Assembly: GCF_964656455.1 (NCBI RefSeq)
Contig: NC_135720.1
Coordinates: 99,770,696 to 99,834,695 of the forward strand
Reading direction: 5' to 3'
Length of the DNA stretch: 64,000 bases
From: Halichoerus grypus
Lineage: Eukaryota; Chordata; Mammalia; Carnivora; Phocidae
Positions 36,151 to 48,289 of the stretch are shown here, piece after piece. The stretch's first letter is position 1; each line of letters starts with the position of its first letter. Made by a program: the position numbers and the translations under genes. The notes beneath the pieces are model-generated. The model made no database searches, had not been told where the DNA came from, and saw nothing but the letters and a program-made list of their open reading frames with translations.

Positions 36151-37145
36151 TTATGTCAATATTTCTCCTAGTTGCCCCAAATTTTATCCTTTTTATTATC
36201 TATTTACTTAAAAACAAACACATTTTTATAAAGGGGGTTATGTTGAGATTTCTAACCATATCTTTCTGAGAGGTCTGTTCTTTCCTTTAAAATACCAAGG
36301 TTTACACATCTACCTTTAGTTTAACCTCCTTGCTTTCATTATCCCAAAATTTTACATATCAGTAAGGCTGGTCCCCATCCTCAGCTGAAAGATAAAGGTG
36401 GATGGTAAGAAATAAAAGAGACCATTGAGTTGATCATAGCATTTGTTGGCTCCTGAAGGCTGTACTACTTTGTGGAGGTGTTTTAAAGGAAAGGAGGACT
36501 CAGAAGTCATATTGAATTCATTTCCAATGCATTACAAGATTGTATCTTTTAATAAATATTTATCTTTCTCAAACAGCACTCATAATTAATACATCCTATC
36601 TCCAAACTCTTATTAATTCATTATCCTGCCATTTCTTTCCCTTTTAGTTGCCATGCTGAAGGAAGAGTTAAAATCACATGCAAATGTGTCACTGCAGTAA
36701 CCAAATCTCAAATACTGCGTTGGGAAATAATGTGATTTGATGAATACACTAATAGTAAAACCCAAATCAAAAAACAGTAGAAGCTTTCTGTGAAATTTGA
36801 TGCATAAAATGATATGAAAAGTTGGTGCTCACATAGTCAATCTGGGCACTGTTAATAACCAATGTTATTGCTTAGAGACTAACTATTTAAGTGTTAAGGT
36901 GCTTTATAAACTTGCTTTAAAATAAGAGAATAAATTTCTTTAGGTGAAAGAAATTCAACATGTTTGCAATGAACAAAATTAACCATGTATTTCCAATATT
37001 ATATGTTTTGATTTCTATGTCAATTCTTAATTTATTAACTGAAAGCATGGCTCTTTGAGTTTAATGAAAATATTGGAATATAGACCAAAAAGCCTAATAT
37101 TGAGAAAAATGTCCATAAGATCAATGTCATGCCCTGGAAAGATCA
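36151..37145. other. Intergenic, with a repeat-poor patch
   Basis: The part at 36590-36960 shows no repeat and includes a perfect octamer 'atgcaaat' at about 36679. No gene is recognised. Confidence 0.35.
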
Positions 37146-37149
37146 TGGG

Positions 37150-37395
37150 CAGAGAAATACAAAACACTGGATTAGAATCCTAGCTCAAGAATTTCATAGC
37201 TATGTGGTTTGTTTTTTAATTTTTTTATTATGTTATGTTAATCACCATACATTCATAGCTATGTGTTTTTGGGTAACTACATAACCTATTTGTCTTCTGT
37301 AAAGTGAATGAACTAACTCCAGGGTTGTTATTAGAGTTAGAGATAAAGTGGCTACTTGAGAATTTGGCAGTAAAGATACAAAATGATAGATGATA
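37150..37395 (+). repeat. MIR SINE, split by a 45-bp L1 tail
   Basis: The sense MIR reads 'ctggattagaatcctagctc', 'catagctatgtgtttttggg', 'ctatttgtcttctgtaaagt' and a decayed tail. The L1 tail at 37207-37251 interrupts it. Confidence 0.8.
37207..37251 (-). mobile_element. Ultra-short L1 3'-end insertion (45 bp)
   Basis: It contains 'ttattatgttatgttaatca', the antisense tail of the same L1 family as at 26866 and 45064. Perfect 14-bp repeats 'ttcatagctatgtg' lie at 37193-37206 and 37252-37265. Confidence 0.88.
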
Positions 37396-37583
37396 TCATA
37401 TTAATTCTTATTATCTTAAAAATTACTCTAACAGTGTATGCTATTTCTTTATCCCTTCATTCAAAATTCAGACACTGAGATATTCTGAATATATATTTTG
37501 CTCGCAAAACATTTTGCAAAGCTCTTACATATTCAAGACTGAAGAGTAAAGCCTTTACATTGTAGGTATAAAGACAGGTTCTT

Positions 37584-37765
37584 TTTTTTTTTTTTTAAGA
37601 GAGAGAGTGCAAGCAAGGGGAGGGGCAGAGGAGAGGGAGAGAGAATCTCAAGCAGGCTCTGCGCTGAGTGCAGATCCCCACACGAGGTTTGATCTCATGA
37701 CCTTGAGATCATGACCTGAGCCGAAATCATGAGTTGAACACTTAACTGAGACACTCAGGTGTCCC
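37584..37765 (-). mobile_element. Can-SINE, minus strand
   Basis: A T-run is followed by the complement of the SINE body and a decayed head ending 'gagacactcaggtgtccc'. The duplication 'aagacaggttctt' is at 37571-37583 and, with one change, at 37768-37780. It is more diverged than most copies here. Confidence 0.92.
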
Positions 37766-37789
37766 TAAAAACAGGTTCTTAACACTAAA

Positions 37790-39435
37790 TGTAAAATAAT
37801 GAGTCTTTACCTTACTACTTAGGTTCAGATATTATTATATATATTATTATATTATTAACATGCTTTTTGAGTTACCTGTAATGAAGAGTGAAAAACATGT
37901 CAGAAAGTTGGTAACAAGAAAATCCTTCTGAATAGATAGGGAAAGTTTGGTTGATTATAACAAGAACAAATGTCACATAATTTTTTCATAGGGCTTTCTT
38001 AAAAATAAATCTCCAATGTCATTTTTGGATTATCCACTCATTAAATATGAGTAGATTAGTTTCAATTCTTTTGTTTTATTAAAAAGTAAGTATCTATAGC
38101 AAATTAATTGATGTTTTTACATGGTGAATTGAATCCATTTTTCAAGCATAGGAAAAATCTCATATTTTATGAAAAGTAGTTTAGAATGAGTTCTAACATA
38201 AGTGAGCTTCTTATAACCATACCTATATGTCTATAAGTAGAAAATAAGTAGAAACAAGTTCTAAATTAAATCATCATGACAATGACACAGATCCACTAGA
38301 TGTAAAAGGACCAAATAAAATATAAAATTAAGAGTTTAATATTTTCTTTAGAATAAACCTCACCTTCATCAAGTCAGATGCTTCTTCTTTGTCTATAAAT
38401 CTTCTAAAGAGCTGGTTTACACATAACACAGGGTTACATCTAGCCTACTCTTGGTTATTTACCTTTAGGATTAGATATATTCATTGGCCAAGAAGACTTG
38501 ACTCCTTATAGGTTAGTGAAGAACAGAAATTTTAGAGGGATATTTTAGCCTAAGTCAAGGTTAACATGCCTTGGCTTCTATTACTCAAAGGACTGCCAAG
38601 TCTAGTTGGGAATATGACCTGCCACTGTGTCATCACCTCACGTCTGCTAGATGCTGACAATAACCCATTTTGGGGCTAATATCCTGACAAATAGCACTCT
38701 CTCATGATTTATTTTTGGCACATCTGCAAGTATTCATGAACACTGCCAGGAAAATAAGTTATTCCTATAGGAATTCCTAGAATTCAAATTAATTATTTCC
38801 TTCATTATGGTTATCATATACTGATAGAAAGTAATGAAGCAAGAAAATTTGTGGGCAAAATAAACTTTTAATCAAATCAATTACATATTTGTAAAATGTT
38901 AACCATATTTTCATAATGTGCTCTTGAAATCATAAGAAAATCTCAGAATTATAAGTAAGAGGCAAGGAAAACATTCTCATGAATGTGTATTATGTAGGGG
39001 GTTTAATATCATAAATAAAAAGTGACTCTTTGCTATTCTTTATTTAGACTCTGCATGAGAAAGGGGGATTCTGCTGGCATTTCGCTAATTATGAGTCATG
39101 ATATGACTACAACCTGGTTCTTAGGGACAAAGGAGGCAGAAATGTCCCCCTCTAACATGGCTAGTTCAATTGTTCATATTTTAAAACCAGGAACATAAAG
39201 TCTCAGTGTGTTATGTGAAAAGCAGAATAATTAACAATTACCTATAAAAATAAAGACATATAAATGTCAGAATTACTTTTTTAAAAATCTGTGACTTGAG
39301 GACCATTTAGAAAGTGAGAGTTCTTATAAAAAACTAAAATAGATTATGAAGGATGAAATTATATAGCTTAAAGTGTTTGAAAATTCGGTCAAAATTCCCC
39401 CTTCCATTTAAATACTTCCTATAATTATATGACAT
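37790..39435. other. AT-rich sequence, no gene recognised
   Basis: No ORF or repeat was assigned. A short TAT-rich low-complexity patch lies at 37837-37862. Confidence 0.4.
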
Positions 39436-39439
39436 TTGA

Positions 39440-39570
39440 GGCAAAATTAACATTCTCAAATCCTTCGTCTGAAAAATGGAAACTATTTTAGTACCTCCTT
39501 ATAGAATTGTAGTGAGAATCAAGTGACATTACATGTTAAGTTCTTAACATGTTGTAAGCATTTAATCATG
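39440..39570 (+). repeat. MIR 3' part
   Basis: The sense MIR 'ttcgtctgaaaaatggaaac', then 'gtagtgagaatcaagtgaca' and a decayed tail are visible. Confidence 0.7.
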
Positions 39571-39769
39571 GAGAATTATTTTTCTTATATTGTCAAAAAT
39601 CCCCAAGTTGTTTGACAACTTTTAATCTTTAACTTTTTTTTTTTAATATTTAGTTCAGGACATAGAGAAAATCAGTTTTTAGATGGCACATTTTCATATC
39701 ACAGAGAATCAGATATAATCAAGTTTGCCAGCATGGCACAAAGATATAAATTCTTTACATTAATAGCAT

Positions 39770-39784
39770 TCTTTCTTTCCTCCT

Positions 39785-39839
<55 letters not shown>

Positions 39840-39858
39840 CTCCTCCTTCTTCTTCTTT
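39770..39858. repeat. (TCC)n/(TTC)n polypyrimidine tract
   Basis: About 90 bases of almost pure pyrimidine on the plus strand. It creates a poly-serine open frame (39733-39915) that is not a gene. Such mirror-like tracts can form triplex (H-DNA) structure. Confidence 0.95.
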
Positions 39859-40149
39859 AATGTGGACAAAACACTTTACTACTCTTGTCCTAGAAATAAA
39901 ACACTGCAGAATTAAAAATTCTGGGTCTCATAGTAAATTCTTTTAAAATATGTGTTTTTTGTCCCTTTGTCAATTTTAAAAGAACATTTTGAGATAGGAA
40001 GTTGGAGATGTAGGAGGAGATCCATTGTTAATATTCCTTTGTTGAGATTTCAGGGAGTCTTTGAACAATATTTATACCTAAGAATATATTGAATGATAAA
40101 GGTGATCTTTCTAAAGTGATTCTTTTCTAAAGCTGTCAATTGCCTGAAT

Positions 40150-40300
40150 AAATCTTTCAACGTTTTAATTTCCTTGATAATAAGGTTGAAACTTTTTAGC
40201 ATCTGATTATTTTGATCAGGTCCATCCCCATCTTGGTTTTAGGTTCAATCAAGTTATATTCAATTTCTCCTCACAGTCAGTACACTTGCCAACCAAAGAA
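40150..40300 (+). repeat. Probable L2 fragment
   Basis: The stretch 'gataataaggttgaaacttt', 'ttagcatctgatta' and 'gatcaggtccatcccc' resembles the L2 'aactccttagcatggc...gatctggccc' consensus. Confidence 0.45.
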
Positions 40301-40309
40301 AAAGTCCCT

Positions 40310-42237
40310 ATTACAGACCTGGGGATTATTGTTTTCCAGGATGAGATGATAACCCCATTAAGAACAGATTCATGAGTAAAGAAGTTGTTTGGAAGATAAA
40401 CCTTCCTACTTTGCAGAGAGAGGCCCGGCAGAGACCAGGTGACCCGAGAAATGGTGAACGAGAAGGAGAAAAGGCATCAGAGCTTCTGGATCTAGATATA
40501 TACAGAGTCAAAACCATCCCATCTGACTTCCAATATGCAGATGACAAATATATTTCTTTCATTTGCAACTATACTATATTTCATACAGATTTTCATTGTT
40601 TCTAATTTCCCCCCAAATATCCTCAAGATGGGGACCCTAAATGTAGTGTGAGTAAGAATCCCTGGAGAAGCTTGTTATTGACAGATTTATGCCTTCACTC
40701 CTAGAATTCCTGATGGAACCCTTTCAGGAAAGAACTCAGGAATTTGAATTTTTTAAGCCAATATCCTCTGAGTTTCTTATACATCTGAAGGTTTTCATAC
40801 CTTAAGGAAAACTAGCTTTAAGGATTAAGAAATTACATGTTTCGGTAGTGCTTGAAAAACATCAACAATGATGCCTAGTGCAAATATTAGGTCTCCTTAC
40901 TCCTGAAAGGACACATGCAATGAATAATAGTGGCTTTACTCAATAGGATTATTGATAATATGAAATCAATGACTATTCTTATAGAGGTATCCTCTGATCG
41001 ATGACCATTAGTGGTCTTCACCTAACACTCCATACCAGTGCACACGAACAAATGATCATTGAAATTAATGACTTCATATTGTACGAGGTTCAGGACAGCT
41101 GTTGCAGAGTCTTCCAACGTGAACTTGTACTTCTCACTGCTGATAGCTGCCGTGGCCTATGTCAGCGCACCATCTGCTCTGTGCTCGTGCACCGGCAGCT
41201 GCCGTTCTTGCTTTGGCACTGTCTGCCTGGCTATCTCAGCATCCCATCTGTACCACTCTTTGGTGCTGCTAAAATTACAACACATTTCCCCTCTACTCCT
41301 AAACAGAGGAATTCCTGAGTCATTTCTCCTTTTAGATTCAGGGAAGCCCTTTGTGGAACATGTAGAAGGCTCACTTTAAAATTCCTTTCTTCTCACACTT
41401 AAAAATTTTGAACTATTAATGATTTTTTTTTTAAATTTGGGGGGAATTCAGTATGGTTTGCCACAGCAGAAATGCAGAGCTCCACAAATGCAATTATAAC
41501 AATAATTGAATGATGGTGTTTGTCCTTAAAATAATAATAATAATAAATAATTTTAAAAACTCAAAACATTTTACTATATATAAAAGAAGATAACAAACTC
41601 TTAGGGATTTTTGCAACTTATAGGTGTAAACAAATATGGTGACTATAAGCTTATCACATATTCGATCAACAAACAAATATGCCTACAAGTTTTGTACTAC
41701 TACTATCGGTGAGAAAGACAATATTTTTAAAACATGACTTTATAACCCAGTCTGGAAAACATAAATGTATATAAATGTTTGGTATATAAGAAATAGAATA
41801 ATTGATAAAAGTTTTTTTTTAGAAGAGCTAACCCCTTCCAGCCCTTCTTCAGTGCCCTTCTTTATCTCTCTAGGCAGATGCCCCCTGCCTGAGGAAAATG
41901 GGAGATGTATACCTTGGAGAAATTGAACAAAAAAAGCTTTGGATTCAGGGGTGAAAAATGCAACACAGAGCAAGGATAAATTATAAGAAAAAAAATTTAA
42001 AAAAAGGATGTTACATGGTAATCTCTATATGCTAAATCAGAATTCTAAATTATAATCTTCCTCACTGATCCTAGAATACCAGCAGCCAATTCTATCACTT
42101 ACTCTTTAAATTAAAAGAGTATTTTTCCCTTGGGTAGGGGAGGCCTCCCATATTTTGACATTTGAGATATTTAAATATTTTCAAGAGAAAATCATGGTTC
42201 TTATACAAATGTAATTATGTCAAATCAAAAACAAATC
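40310..42237. other. Intergenic sequence with a GC-richer open patch
   Basis: At 41060-41330 the sequence is richer in CpG, and two overlapping plus frames (41001-41318, 105 codons; 41059-41379, 106 codons) are open. Neither is recognised. Opposed short frames at 40326-40605 are likewise unassigned. Confidence 0.4.
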
Positions 42238-42780
42238 TGGACTTAGTAAGAACAGACTTTTATTCAAAAAGACTATTATAAGAGAGGGAAAGAGATTTTT
42301 GCAATGGGGGAGAGACCTGAACTAAGTCAACTCAATTACTCTGAAGTGGAGAGCTGTAGGATTTTTAAGGTCTGGGGTGAGCTAGAAGAAAAGTCCTGGA
42401 CATGATTGGAGGGAGGTCATAGGTTGTCTCTGTTTGCTAATTGTTTTTTTTTCCCCAAAATAAAAATAAACTTCTCATATCTTTATGACAGAAAGGAGTA
42501 TTATAACTTGGATCAAGGCACCCCACCACAATTAAGCCCCTACTTCTCACAGAAACAGGGAAATAAGGGTGTTATCGCCTTTGAAATAATTAAAAATAAT
42601 TCTGGTAAGAAAAGGAATCTTTCTTATCTAGGCACACTTCCTAGAAGGTAAAGAATAATCTTTCCTAATGGAGAGGAAGGCATTAACCAATAAAACAAAG
42701 GAGGAAGCCCATGGAACTAAGCAAACTTTGTAAAAACATTAATCTATGTCATGGCTCCTTCTCAGATCCAGCTGTGATAG
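42238..42780 (-). repeat. Old LTR-like sequence, minus strand
   Basis: On the minus strand the right-hand part reads like the promoter-to-poly(A) end of a retroviral LTR: 'cttaaaaatcctacagctct', 'cattgcaaaaatctctttcc', then a poly(A) signal in 'tttgaataaaagtctgttc'. It is non-coding and old. Family and exact edges are unassigned. Confidence 0.5.
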
Positions 42781-43069
42781 AATAGTTTTGCCTTTCTTTG
42801 TATGTTGCTCTATATGCTTTCATATTCTAGAACAGACTGAAACTTTAAGATAAAATGATTCTATTCCTCTTTGAAAAAAAAAAACATACACACACACGTA
42901 TTTCTGTCAGTGTTGCTCTTTATATAAACTTCACTAACAATACTATTTATAACTTCTAATCAAAATAACTTTACTTCTGTTGTATGGAGAAAAACATGGA
43001 AGGTATAAATAAGACTTGAGTGTCATATGCAAACATGTTGAGAGATTAACTGAATACATGTAACTGTCA

Positions 43070-43373
43070 ATGTTGAATTTTATCTGAGTAGTGTGTTCCT
43101 AGAAAACAACAGCAATCCAGAAACCCCCCAATCTCTGTGTTCTGAGAAAAGGCTAATCACAAAGGACCATCCTGCTCTCACATATCTAGAGATACGACAA
43201 TTCTCCCTCCTTCCTCATGACTCTCATACATTTATGACTCCTTTGTTTACCTGCCTCTAAAACCCCAGACTCATCCTTTTTTTTTTTTTGAGATGTTCCC
43301 TATCCCTCTTTCCTTATTGCAATAGACTGAATAAAATTATTTCTTTAATTGTTCTGTGCCTTTGTCTTTCACA
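43070..43373 (+). repeat. LTR-like sequence, plus strand
   Basis: The sequence 'cataca...tgtttacctgcctctaaaacccc' type core, 'ccttattgcaatagactga', the poly(A) signal AATAAA at about 43330 and a terminal 'cctttgtctttcaca' have the layout of an LTR 3' half. It faces away from the LTR-like sequence at 42.2-42.8 kb. No coding capacity is present. Confidence 0.55.
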
Positions 43374-45048
43374 TAGCACCCTTTGTACAGTCATGTACAT
43401 CCCTTTTATAACAGTTCACTAATAATTTTGGAGGTAGGGAAACATTTCATACTCACACAATGAAAGTCAATGCTTTTCTTGATTATAGACACAGACTCAC
43501 GATGTGCAAACACATCCAGAATGTATAGCTTCAGTTCGACAACTTCAGCCACAGGTTACAAGTAAACAAACACAAAAACTCGCACATTTCCTCACTAGAA
43601 GGAATGAAATTGTTCATCTATCTGAGTTTGCAAATAGACAAATAAATGAAAACAACAAACTGGATTCTCCATCATCTCTCACCTAATAGAGAACAGATTT
43701 CTGTCCTCCATCAACCAAGAACACCAAATGGTCAGACAAGAAAACTGAATTCTCAGTTATTGCTACCACCCACTAATGGGGAATAATTTACTGGTTGTGC
43801 ATGAATCAGAAACCAAAAAATCAGAAAAGAGGAGGAAAACAGCAAGAGTAAAAAGAGAGTCATAGTGTTAAAATTTCATTGCTTGGAATTCAGTTTGGAA
43901 ACGAAGAGAAGCCATACCTGGACTTAAGCATCCCATGAGATACCCTTCTCCATCAACACAGTTTACCTAACTCTGACAGATAAATCACCAGGTATCAGGT
44001 ATCTCAGGGTGGTCTCTAAAATAAAAGCCACTCTGATGTGTAATTACTCTACAGTCAAGTTTACTGGTGGCTAAGCCCCACCCCCACATACTTCACTTCC
44101 AGTTAGTGTCTGCAGGGCTTCATTCTCAAATATGAGCTGACAGCCGTAGATCAGCAAATATTTTGAGCATAAAAATAAAAGGTACCAAAGCCAACAAACA
44201 AGGAAAGTAATTATAATGTAAAAAGAGCCAATTCAGTTTACAGTTTTTTTAAGAAATGGAGAAAAATGACTACATGTTATGTAAACATATTCCGTGTGTT
44301 ATCTCATCCACCCCTACCAGAAGCAGCTAGGAAGTGATTTACTCAACAAACACAACAGCAGAGATTTCCAAATGAGGTTTAAGAGGTTACAAAGGCAAAT
44401 GCAAGCAAAGGGGTAGGCAGGTCCAAATTTTGAAGGAAGTGATTTGTTAATTAATGATACAAAACAAATTATAAAAGCCATGAAGATCCACGGGGGGATT
44501 CCATGTGGGACATGATAGTGGAGAAATTGCGTTCAGAAGTATTGACATTAGTGAGGCAAACACATTATAGGTTTACTTCATGATTTTCTAATACACATCC
44601 TGAGGAAAACCAAATGCTTAAAATAAGTCACAATTTGCTTCTAAGTCACTTTCTTGTGGAAGTTAGAGACCGTATTTTCATGTAGATTCTAGATTTTTAA
44701 GTTCTAGAAGTACTGATACTCCTGCTATGTAATCCATATGGGACAGTCTCTCCATTTGCCAGGCTTAGTGAAGGCTAATAGAAGACAGGCAACTGGGGAA
44801 GTACAAGGGAACAATAAATAATTCTGTAAAGGCCGAAAAGCAAGAGGTGAATTAAGAAAGGGTTCAGATCTGTTTAAAGTATAGAAAAACTGAAAGGTTT
44901 TTTTTTCTTTCTTATATTTATAGTCAAAATCAAATGTCATTACTCTTCGAAGGTTATCATTTATAGTTTGAAGTTTTCTGGCAGAACACAAAGAAAAACT
45001 GCAATTCTTTTGAGTGTTTCCAATTATCTGTAATCAGTTGGGTTTATT
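43374..45048. other. Intergenic sequence, no gene recognised
   Basis: Short frames only (60 codons at 43504-43686 plus; 88 codons at 44725-44991 minus), with no motif recognised. Confidence 0.4.
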
Positions 45049-45063
45049 AAAAAATAATTTATA

Positions 45064-45675
45064 TTTACCCCAAAGACACAGATGTAGTGAAAAGAAGGGC
45101 CATATGCACCCCAGTGTTCATAGCAGCAATGTCCGCAATAGCCAAACTGTGGAAAGAGCCGAGATGCCCTTCAACAGATGAATGGATAAAGAAAATGTGG
45201 TCCATATATACAATGGAATATTACTCAGCCATCAGAAAGGATGAATACCCAACTTTCACATCAACATGGATGGGACTGGAGGAGATTATGCTAAGTGAAA
45301 TAAGTCAAGCAGAGAAAGTCAATTATCATATGGTTTCACTTGTTTGTGGAACATAAGGAATAACATGGAGGACATTAGGAGAAGGAAGGGAAAAATGGGG
45401 AGGGGGAATCGGAGGGAGAGATGAACCATGAGAGACTATGGACTCTGAGAAACAAACAGGGTTTTAGAGGGGAGGGGGGAGGGGGGATTGGTTAGCCCAG
45501 TGATGGGTATTAAGGAGGGCACGTACTGCATGGAGCACTGGGTGTTATACGAAAACAATGGATCATGGATCACCACATCAAAAACCAATGATGTATTGTA
45601 TGGTGACTAACATAACATAATAAAATTAAAAATAATAATAATAATAATATGATAGGTGTGAAAAAAATAAAAAAT
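45064..45675 (+). mobile_element. 5'-truncated L1 (612 bp): ORF2 C-terminus plus 3' UTR
   Basis: A perfect 15-bp duplication 'aaaaaataatttata' flanks it (45049-45063, 45676-45690). The first 300 bases still read as the last part of L1 ORF2 protein (45087-45356, ending with the family's usual C-terminal region). They are followed by a 3' UTR with a G-rich polypurine tract (45467-45490) and an A-rich tail. It is inactive because it lacks the 5' UTR, ORF1 and most of ORF2. Confidence 0.95.
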
Positions 45676-45690
45676 AAAAAATAATTTATA

Positions 45691-46640
45691 GCACTGAGGA
45701 TTAGTATTTGCCTTAAGAAACAAAATTTTTTAGCTTTAACATTGTTTGGAATCGCCATGTTTATTTTTTAGTAACTGCTGAAAAATAATATGCTCTATCA
45801 TTGGTAGTAAAATGTGTACATTAGTTTCTGGTTTGTTAAACTAGAAGTATGCCCCCTTCATTCACTAATTTTTTCCTAACACGACAACTTTGGGATTGTG
45901 AGGAAATGCTAAAAATTCAACATGGCATATTATTCAAGTAAAACACTTGGGAATCATATATTCCAACTTTTTTATTTTAAAAATAAGGAAACAAAGGTCT
46001 ATTTAAGCCAACCAGCTAATTAGGAGACAAGTCATAAAAAGGTATTTGCTTGTGGCTATCAGTCTAATAGCCTTTGAAATATATTAATAGCTCACATTAA
46101 TGGTTCAGTTCACTGAAATTAAAATATTTGGAGAAATGAAATCTGGAGATCAAGTGGGTTGCCAAATTTATATTTTGTCAACTGTGTCTATTAAGCTTTA
46201 AAAACAACTTTAAATCTTCCATCTACTATTATGATAATTTCATTACAGAAAAAAATTTTAACGCCAACAGCATAAGCCAGACATATTAGGAGAAAGAACG
46301 CCCTTTTATACTTAACATAACTTAGTTTTCAGTACATTGTCCCTACTTGTTTCTCATTTTGCTGTTGAATAGTGTAAACTTCATCCTGAAATATTGTAAG
46401 TGTGAGTGCACAGATTTAGGAACCATTTTAAGTGGTGTATTCCCTAAGTAACGAAAACATCTCAACATGAGGACACAGAAGGAAGTTTCGAGTTTATTGT
46501 TTTAGGATGCTCTCACAATTTCCTGGTAATCTAATTCCAGTTCATGTTCTTCAACAGGGATTATCACCCCATCTTATTGATTTCCTGTGCAGCATCCTTC
46601 TTTTTGTCTTCATAACTGTATCTATTTCCTGCAGCCATGG
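45691..46640. other. Intergenic, one MIR-like core
   Basis: A degraded antisense MIR core is likely at 45965-46050 ('aaataaggaaacaaaggtct'). The rest is unassigned. Confidence 0.4.
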
Positions 46641-46644
46641 AGTC

Positions 46645-46770
46645 ACTGAAAAGCAGTCTCCATTTTCATAGGGCAGCTGTTTTGTTCACAACCATGTCTT
46701 CATTGTTTTGTACACCAGCTGGCACAAAATTGGCTCTCGATCAATGTTCATTAAATGAATGAGTACTTCA
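46645..46770 (+). repeat. L2 LINE 3' terminus
   Basis: The terminal pattern is 'acaccagctggcacaaaatt' then 'gatcaatgttcattaaatga' and 'atgagt'. Confidence 0.7.
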
Positions 46771-46934
46771 TGTTGGAAGGAAGGAACCAGATCCTGTTTC
46801 TACATAGTAAATACACATGTGTCATGGTTCCCGATTCATCGTATGTAATCATCATTTCAAACTAAACTTTCCTGTATTTTTCTTGATATCTTTCTTCTCT
46901 CAGGTTGTAGGCTCTCTCATGGATATGAGATTTA

Positions 46935-47105
46935 TAGTAATGATGACAATGAAAATAACTAATAGTGCTTGAAACTCAGGGAGAAACCCTGAGAAGTGGG
47001 CATTAAGATTACCTGTTTATGGAAATGAGGAAATTGGAGCACAGAGATGTTGAATGACAATCATCCTTAGTGAAAAGCATCCACAGGATTTGGACCCAAC
47101 CACCC
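46935..47105 (-). repeat. MIR SINE, diverged
   Basis: The antisense core 'gaaatgaggaaattggagca' and 'cagagatgttgaatgacaat' with a decayed 'caggatttggaccc' end fits MIR. Confidence 0.75.
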
Positions 47106-47655
47106 TCTCTCAATAGTTTACTTCTCAGCCACTCCACCCTGCAGGCTTTCAGCACCTGGACCTACTTCAGACAACCCTTTAATTTCAGGTTGAAGTCTAC
47201 CTTTAACTCTTCTTCGCTCAAAACTTCCATTCTTTGGCAGAACTAGGCTCTTTTCTGCATGGTTCGTAACACAGTCTTACTGTTTTCTGTCACACACATG
47301 GTAAGCTTTACAACTTCCCTCATCAACTTGACTGATAACCATATCCTTTATGTCCTGTGTCAGTTCTTGTTCCACGTTAGCAAAATATATCTGTATACAG
47401 TTTGAGTCAAGTCAAAGAATGGATGTTGACATGTGTCTTAGGCAGAGATGGTTTTGTTGCTGGGAACCCAAACTAAAGTTTACACAGACTACCTTAAGCA
47501 CAATTTGGGAATTGATTTGAAGCAGAAAATAATTCCCTTCATAACCCAAGGACAGGAAATATGACTGGGTCTCACAAAGAACTAAAGTTGAGAAATTAAA
47601 ACACACATATTTGCGTAATTCCTATATCAACAGTCTCTCTTGAACTTGGCTTCAG
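47106..47655. other. Intergenic sequence, no gene recognised
   Basis: Nothing could be assigned. A decayed L2-type stretch at 47130-47300 is possible. Confidence 0.35.
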
Positions 47656-47657
47656 GT

Positions 47658-48000
47658 TGAGTTGGCCAAATTTGGGGGTGTTTATTTCATCTCCCTCTCT
47701 GCAGGATTTTCTCAGCCTGGCTGTGTTCCTACACCCAAGGCTACAACTCTTTGTAAGGCAACCCTTTCCCAATGGTTCTCTTTCTCCCTTTCTGGCTTCC
47801 TATAACTCCACTTTCCCTCCACCATTCAGTCTAGGTGTGATAAATTTACTTACCATTACTGGTTATTGCATTGTCCATAGTGGTCTCCTTACACCCTACC
47901 CACACCTTCAGAAATTCTCTTTATTAAACTCTCTTCAAATTACCCTTCTTGGGAATCCCTTCTGTTTCTTGTTGGCCCCCTGGCTGATATAAATTAACTA
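47658..48000 (+). repeat. Unassigned old interspersed repeat, LTR-like 3' end
   Basis: The end 'aaactctcttcaaattaccc' followed by 'ccttctgtttcttgttggcc' and 'ccctggctgatata' is one I associate with a mammalian LTR terminus, but the family is not certain. The 111-codon frame 47657-47992 runs through it and is not considered a gene. Confidence 0.4.
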
Positions 48001-48289
48001 TATCTAAATCTCTATAGTAATCTTGCAGAAAGATCCTTATGATTTTGCACTTTACACTGCTTAGAAAGTTTTTCAGGGGGTTATGTGGGCTTTTTTTTTT
48101 TTTTATCTGTCTTTCCTCTGCCATTTAAATTAAAGGCATAATATTTAAGGACTTAACTTCGGAGAAAGAAGAGACAGACTTTTATACCTCTAGCTTCCTA
48201 CTGATATTTTCCTGAAAACTGGAGAGAAATTACAAACCTTTAAGTTGGAGATGGAAAACCTGGATATAGAGTTGGAAAAAGGGTGGGGC

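Noticed and set aside
39733..39915. Poly-serine protein
   Set aside because: Product of a (TCC)n/(TTC)n tract with no coding context.
45087..45356. 89-codon gene
   Set aside because: It is the C-terminal end of L1 ORF2 in a 5'-truncated insertion with a clear target duplication.
47657..47992. 111-codon ORF
   Set aside because: It overlies an LTR-like repeat and has no protein motif; no start or splice context supports it.
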